This document shows positions 57,766 to 64,000 of a stretch of DNA of 64,000 nt, in pieces. The stretch is taken from positions 129,504 to 193,503 of the forward strand of contig NMRB01000253.1 of the NCBI GenBank assembly GCA_002633025.1. Direction: 5' to 3'. Under the pieces are notes generated by a model. That model ran no database searches. It saw nothing but the letters and a program-made list of their open reading frames with translations, and was not told where the DNA came from. Both the position numbers and the translations under genes were made by a program. Every line of letters starts with the position of its first letter. Within the stretch, counting starts at the first letter, position 1. The DNA comes from Notospermus geniculatus (lineage: Eukaryota > Nemertea > Pilidiophora > Heteronemertea > Lineidae).

Positions 57766-58690
57766 ATATCTTTGCTTACCCCAGGGGTGTCATCAACTTA
57801 ATTCAGAGTTTCTTGATCAAGGATATGAAATATTGATCCATATGAGGTGGATTAGCAACTCATTAATTAGGACACTAATCAATCATGGGGTTTTTGTGAA
57901 CGACAGATTTTAGTGTGATGTACATTTGATGGAGAGGAGGATTGTGGTACATTGTCAGGATTATTGGAATAAACTTACGAGAGTGGTGAAGAAGGAAAGA
58001 GTTGTGGTTGGTCCTCTTGTCTTGGACCGAATCGTTACATCATAAATCATCTTTGTTGTTTTAGTTTCAGGTTCTTCCGTGTATCCACAGATGAATTGAC
58101 GGCGCTACATGTAAAAAGAGGAGTTGATGGAGTAAGCTCCAATCAAGGGATCTCATGATATCCAGAGCGAAGCAGTTAAGAAGCCAAAGCACACACCAGG
58201 ATCAACCTGATTCCTAGACATGGTTCTTCCAGAGATTTTGATATCAGACCATTAGATGCTGCAGATTTTGACTTGCAACTCTTATCTGTCCATGATCTAA
58301 AAGATAGTCTACCTCAGAATGTGAGTGGAATGACCAATGAGGAAGAATTTATTCAGTGTGTAAAAAAAATCGGATACATCTGACCAAGAAACCTCACACT
58401 TTCTACGTTTTGCTCAAGAAATGTGTCTGAAGGAAATACCGGCACATATGGTAGATTTGCATCTCCATGTTGAATTAATCAACCAACCGATAAATCATAG
58501 CAGTATTGTTCCTGGAGGTTTTTTCTCTCTTATTGGCTTATTATTGGAAAGCATCTGTTTGTATCCATTCAATAAGATTAGTGATAAATCTGGCATAGAG
58601 ATCCAAAGAAGTTGTCATCTGGCCTGAAGCAAGACTTGGAGGATGAGCAACTTTTATTGCATTTTCTTGCGGGAAGAATGGTCACCCTGA
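57765..58690. repeat. Tandem duplication of about 925 bp, copy 2
   Basis: Nearly identical to 56835-57765. Notable differences are a 5-bp deletion near 58229 and several substitutions that change residues of the short open frames, so there is no sign of protein-level constraint. Confidence 0.95.
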
Positions 58691-59155
58691 AGATTTTCCT
58701 GCAGGGATGTGAAAATCTCATTACAAGGTCACGGAGTATCAATCGGTGGAATTGGTGTATTTTATTCCTCGTCGCTTGCAAATAGCCCTAGGGAATGGGG
58801 ATGACTTCGTCTTGACAGAAATGTCCCATTGAACTCGAGTAGAAAAAGCTGGGAGTAGTTTGGTCATTCATGACGAATCGATGCTTGTTTTTGCTGTGTC
58901 AGATGAACAGGGCCAGGAGAAATGTCACTGCTTGTTGACTATGATGTCACGGCTTTGATTTCCTGTCAGACCCATTCTTTGCATCATGGAGAGGGCAGTT
59001 CCCACTATGACCACAGGTAAACATGTTAGTCTCGTATTTTAACTGGTCCTGTATAAGAACGAAGACCATCTCTTGTATTCGAAAGCGAGCCATCTCTCGT
59101 CAATCTTGGATTTGGAACAGCATAATCCTGTAAAGAAGAAGTAATGAGACCAATT
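58691..59155. other. Gene-free stretch, nothing recognised
   Basis: Unique sequence between two tandem duplications. Confidence 0.45.
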
Positions 59156-60015
59156 AGTTGATCAAATCTGGCGAAAACAACTGATTACAAAATTTTGCCA
59201 TCGCATGCAAAGTTATCGCAATGATGAGTAATGTCCTTATCACACACCTGAACCAGAATCCCAAATCCAAATCCTTTGGGACCTGGTGGAAGATCTCTGA
59301 GCAGTGAGATATTCAGTTGGTTCATGCACAAATAGATTGGCATTATGGTTGATTCAGTAATCGCACTGTCAACTTATGATGAAATCAACTCCTTATGAAG
59401 TTAACGATTCCCTTGCATGGGTACTTCAGGGTTGAGCAAAAAAAATAATTATCTGTTTGGTTTGTCCCACACCTGAGTCTGCCCTGAAGATATTTGAATT
59501 TGCAGATTTTCTCATCATTATGTGCAAAATGAAATTATAGGTGGATAATTTTGCATTGACCTTGTTTTGGAGATTCAGANAGTTGATCAAATCTGGCGAA
59601 AACAACTGATTACAAAATTTTGCCATCGCATGCAAAGTTATCGCAATGATGAGTAATGTCCTTATCACACACCTGAACCAGAATCCCAAATCCAAATCCT
59701 TTGGGACCTCATGGAAGATCTATGAGCAGTGAGATATTCAGTTGGTTCATGCACAAATAGATTGGCATTATGGTTGATTCAGTAATCGCACTGTCAACTT
59801 ATGATGAAATCAACTCCTTATGAAGTTAACGATTCCCTTGCATGGGTACTTCAGGGTTGAGGAAAAAAAATAATTATCCGTCTGACACACAGTTGGTTTG
59901 TCCCACACCTGAGTCTGCCCTGAAGATATTTGAATTTGCAGATTTTCTCATCATTATGTGCAAAATGAAATTATAGGTGGATAATTTTGCATTGACCTTG
60001 TTTTGGAGATTCAGA
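59156..60015. repeat. Tandem duplication of about 425 bp with an N at the junction
   Basis: Copy 1 (59156-59579) and copy 2 (59581-60015) both run from AGTTGATCAAATCTGGCGAA to TTTTGGAGATTCAGA. They differ by few bases and a roughly 10-bp insertion (CTGACACACAG) in copy 2. The single ambiguous base at 59580 sits exactly between them. Confidence 0.95.
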
Positions 60016-63000
60016 ATGCTGGAATGTCATTATGACATGCCTGCGGCTACATTTGGATGGCCATTGTTTCACAAGGAGAACAAATCCTTGCAGCGGGGTA
60101 TAAGGGAAAGGTCCACGAAATCTAGCTCGTGGAGCCAATCTAGTGCAACTGAAAATCTTATGTACTGCACGTAGATGATAGCCGTTGGATTAAAGACCCA
60201 AACTTTGGTAACAAGTTATCGAGAATGTGAAATGAGGGAGAATACCATCTGTGTGGTAATGACAGCCTACATTGATTTTAAAACAATCAATATAATATAA
60301 AGAACCTCTGAAGAATAACAATGGTTTTCTTGGCTTTTGGCCATTAGGTGTTTCTAGAAAGATGCGTGATTGGTCCAACACGATCAATATGGAAGCATTG
60401 CGTGATGGGCCAAAAAGACAATGAACACAATTTAATTGTGTCTCGTAACGAAGTCGTGGGACCACCAAATCTGCTTCGAAAAGATCGATGAAGAAAATTG
60501 GAATCCAGTGTCTGCTATGAAGGACAATACGTCTGATGAATCCCCATGTCCTCAAAGGTCATTATATACCATCTGGTAAAATCAGTTTTCAGTCATAAAC
60601 AATGGCCCAATGATTCCTCTCTCGTGGAATATAACTGAGGATGACACTCACTGGAGCTAGCATTAGATGGTCAATACGTGTCTCTACAAATCAGGTGGAA
60701 AAATACTCGACGTCAATAATGTGATTGTCCTCTTTGATAGAGTTCCTTGAAGAACCAGATCAACTCTGGCAAGAGTTGATATCAGCTGATATCATGTTTG
60801 TGCAGGATATTTAGTAATGACACTAATGCAGTTAGCTGTTGTCATTGCCCACTAGGACTGTTGTGTTTCTTTGAAACCCCTGCGAGGTGTTTGGCGATTC
60901 TTGTCATAACTGCTGTGAGAGTAATCATTGTGGTAGCTCTAGTGTTGTCTAATATATGTCTAATAAATCATTCCTAAACAGTAGGTAAAGAATAGATACT
61001 GATTGCCAGTAGGAATTTTTTGAGACAAAGTGATGGAATGGTGTTTTGTTGAGAGCTAAATTGACCTTGATACGTATAGTCACTGGCCAGCTTAATGTAT
61101 CAAAAATACAAGGATGCTTATCAAATACAAGGTGTTGTATGAGTGTGGACTCCACAAAGTATTAAGTTCGGGCATCATGGTCAAGGAACCCCTTTTCTTC
61201 ATATCCCATATCTGATACAAAATCTGTCATCGTGCTCCTGCAAATTGCCCCTGCCATTTGACCAGGACAAATGAGTGTGCCGATGTGAAGACTCTATTCA
61301 GTGTGATGGGAAACCATACTTCTGCAGATGTTTCAAAGGAGCAGTGCCCTTCCACAAGAGTAATCATGTCACAAAAGAAGTGTCTCTGATTCACCTTCAG
61401 CATCAAGCAGGTGGATATCCGACAAAGGGACGAAATGTGGTTTGTGGGCGAATGACTAATTACCAGCATCAGAAAACCTCTAATTAGTTGGCTTTGATAT
61501 GTTTGGGATCCAGTCACAGGCAACATATGCTGATCTGATTGATTTTACCACAAAGTATGTGGATGTCTCAAAGAGGACCCTGCTGCAAAAGACAGTGTGT
61601 AGCCTACTCTGACAGTTTGGACACTTCATTGTTTCACCTGGAGCTTACAGTAAGGCAAGGTAGAATCAGCATACCGTACCATACTGAATTTGTGCTGACG
61701 CTTTCTCTCAGTGTAGTAGATAGAGGCTGGCTGCATGTTTTGCAAAGTCGGTGGGCTCCCACCTTCAGCATCCACTGGGTCATCTTTACTGGCACCACAT
61801 GAAACACGTAGTCAACTGGGGCAGTAGTCATTGACAGATAGATTCAGAAAATGGTGCAAGTGCTGGCAGATAGAGAGCTGATGATGTCATCCGTTGTTAC
61901 AACACAATCCCATTGATCTTAAACAACATTCTAATTAAATTTAATGCTTTCTCCAAATTTGGAAGAAGCTGATGACAGTTAATGATCAGACCAATTAGGC
62001 ATTGTCCTATCTAAAAGAGATAGTCTCATGGGAACTACACAAGAAGGACAAATTTTGTGATTAGGTTTATCATCGGTCAATTTTAACTTTTAGCTATTCC
62101 CATGGGAAATAGTTAAAAGAAGACTCAGACCTCTTATCCCTTGCAGTGACTTAAATTTGTGAAACATCTTTTGGAGTCAAATGTGACAAAGACAGCGATG
62201 AAAACGATGAGAATATATGGAAGTCAATTTAACAGTCAGCATTAGAGCAAACATCGCACTGATGCCAAAACCAGGAAGAAGACCTAAAAAGTATCTCTTT
62301 GGAGATGATATATAAGAATCCTTTGTAACTATTGTGTGCTGTGTTGGGTTTTTCCATCATTCTCACCAAAGTGGTAGCATACAATTCCTCTGAGCCACTT
62401 ATATTCACTTGCTGCTATTAACCATCTGCCCTCGCCTCCAGTTGAATTGTTTCCCATTTAAACTTCTTCAGAGAAAGTCATTCAAATTATTGTCTGGGCC
62501 GGGTGCATCTTCCATAAATTCGCAGCGTGTGGCACCACAGTTGAAAAGCTTGCATCTGTTGTAACACCATGCCACGATTCACTCTATGAAATTGGTTATG
62601 AATAGGGTCTCATGTTGAAGTTCTCTGACCCACTGTCCTATTCATCGGTTTGACCCCTGGCATGAGGGGTGATAATTGTAAATGAATATCACAGCCTATG
62701 GGCGGACTGCATTTGAAAATCTCATTTTATCTAGTGTATTTCTAAATTTGGCATATCCTATATGACAAAGGTATTGTCTGCAATGTTAGCAGATTCACCA
62801 GTCCTTTGTCATTGGAAGCCCAGCATCATTCTTACAAATTAAAAGTTCACGAGTTGTGTGGTATATTTTTGTCTCGTCTGCAAACATGGATTCATGTAGG
62901 TGATAATCCACTTTGTAACACATTAACCAATTCAGCCGGATAACCATGTTTGCGAGACTAGAGCGGACTACACAGTGGGGCCAATCTCTAGCGTATAGTG

Positions 63001-64000
63001 CAGGCAAAATGGCCGGGAGCAGCAGTCCTGGACGACAGTAGCGGCTATTGTTGACATTCTGTGTATGGGGGTTTGTCGAGTTGCATACTTTTGTCAGGAC
63101 GTTCATGAAATTTTGGTTGAGTGTGTGCATGATGGGCAGACGATGTGACATGCAGGTTGATGTAAAGGTAGGAGTCATCTTTATACCATTCTTCTTTGAA
63201 AAACCTGTCAAGATGAGTCATATCAGCGTTGGTACTTGTTAACACATCAAATAGTCAACACGAGCTCAAGGCTGTTGTGTACATTTCCATCCCGAAGTAC
63301 ATATGTACTTATATTGGCTGTTCATTTATTAAATTTATTATGATATTGGTGCTTGGCAGACTGATAAGCGAGAATTGCTGGTTTCATCACGATTAAAGCT
63401 CTGTTGATACAAAGACACTTCCTGAACATAAAATGATCAACCATATACCTATCTTTAAGTTTATGATCTTGCTTTAAATTTTTATCCCCACACCACTTTT
63501 TTGTGATTAAATCATAGTGCTTTCATTGACCAATGTCTTTGGCAATTTTTATACCAACAGCTTGCACTCTCTTGTCGGGAAATTGATCCAAGATAATTTG
63601 TTTGAACAATGGTGTCTTCAAAGACGATTTCCTTTGTCTTGTCTTACAGTGTATGGAGGGGTTGTGCATCTGGTCCATTGTGTTGCGTAGATAGTTTTCA
63701 TTTCAGAAGTTGACACAGTGGTAATGTACAGTGTAGTCTGGAGTGAATGGACATGATAATCCTCCACTGCATGCAAGTGCAATGCTAGTAATATTTCATA
63801 AGTATCGGTCGCTCCGTGGGTATTGGCTTCATCATCAGTCAAAATTAGTGATGTGGGCTTGTCCAGGATCTCACCTTGTCTTCACTTGTGATGTTTGTCC
63901 ATTAAGAGGTATGGTGTCATTTGGTTCCTGTACAAAGCATTGCATTTGTTCACTTATGGTAAAGGTGTGCTTTCAGCTGCTCCTTTGCATTTTGGCAAGG
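60016..64000. other. Gene-free stretch to the window end
   Basis: No gene I would defend. The stretch 61275-61810 has several adjacent short open frames on both strands (one + strand frame begins MCRCEDSIQCDG) broken by stops. It may be a decayed coding sequence, but nothing in it is recognisable. Confidence 0.4.

Overview
This is animal (eukaryotic) DNA: genes split by short GT-AG introns, AATAAA poly(A) signals, about 60% A+T, long gene-poor stretches and many small dispersed repeats. The palindrome TAGGCCTA is far too common for chance, tRNA-derived SINEs recur, and the only two clear genes belong to families that are multi-copy in marine invertebrates and fish. I infer a marine invertebrate, probably a deuterostome such as an echinoderm or hemichordate. 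Species and phylum are not proven.

Genes (1-4938). A ten-exon gene on the + strand, running in from beyond the left edge, encodes a THAP-type zinc finger joined to a DDE-transposase-like core. Every intron joins in phase, and the reading frame is open for 785 codons to its stop at 3754. Facing it on the - strand is a two-exon gene (4938 to 4162) for a small acidic protein ending in a cysteine-rich domain like the intracellular C-terminus of the P2X7 receptor. The two poly(A) signals lie 39 bp apart, so the genes converge almost end to end. They may be two parts of one mobile element or two neighbouring host genes.

Rest of the window (4939-64000). I find no further gene I would defend. The region is built from repeats: small inverted-repeat DNA transposons (MITEs), tRNA-derived SINEs, foldbacks, satellites and local duplications. 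Highlights are a three-level nest at 18.6-20.0 kb, whose innermost element carries five CTCF-like motifs at about 145-bp spacing; a piggyBac-like mini-element inserted exactly in the A box of a SINE (22.8 kb); a PIF/Harbinger-like MITE with TTA target duplication (33.0-33.7 kb); a higher-order minisatellite (39.6-40.1 kb); and a 3.1-kb duplication (45.2-48.3 and 49.3-52.5 kb) whose two copies each carry one private MITE, giving filled and empty sites side by side.

Assembly caution. The 3.1-kb duplication runs into a 297-N gap, and a 425-bp tandem duplication has a single N exactly at its junction. Both could be two haplotypes assembled in series rather than real duplications.
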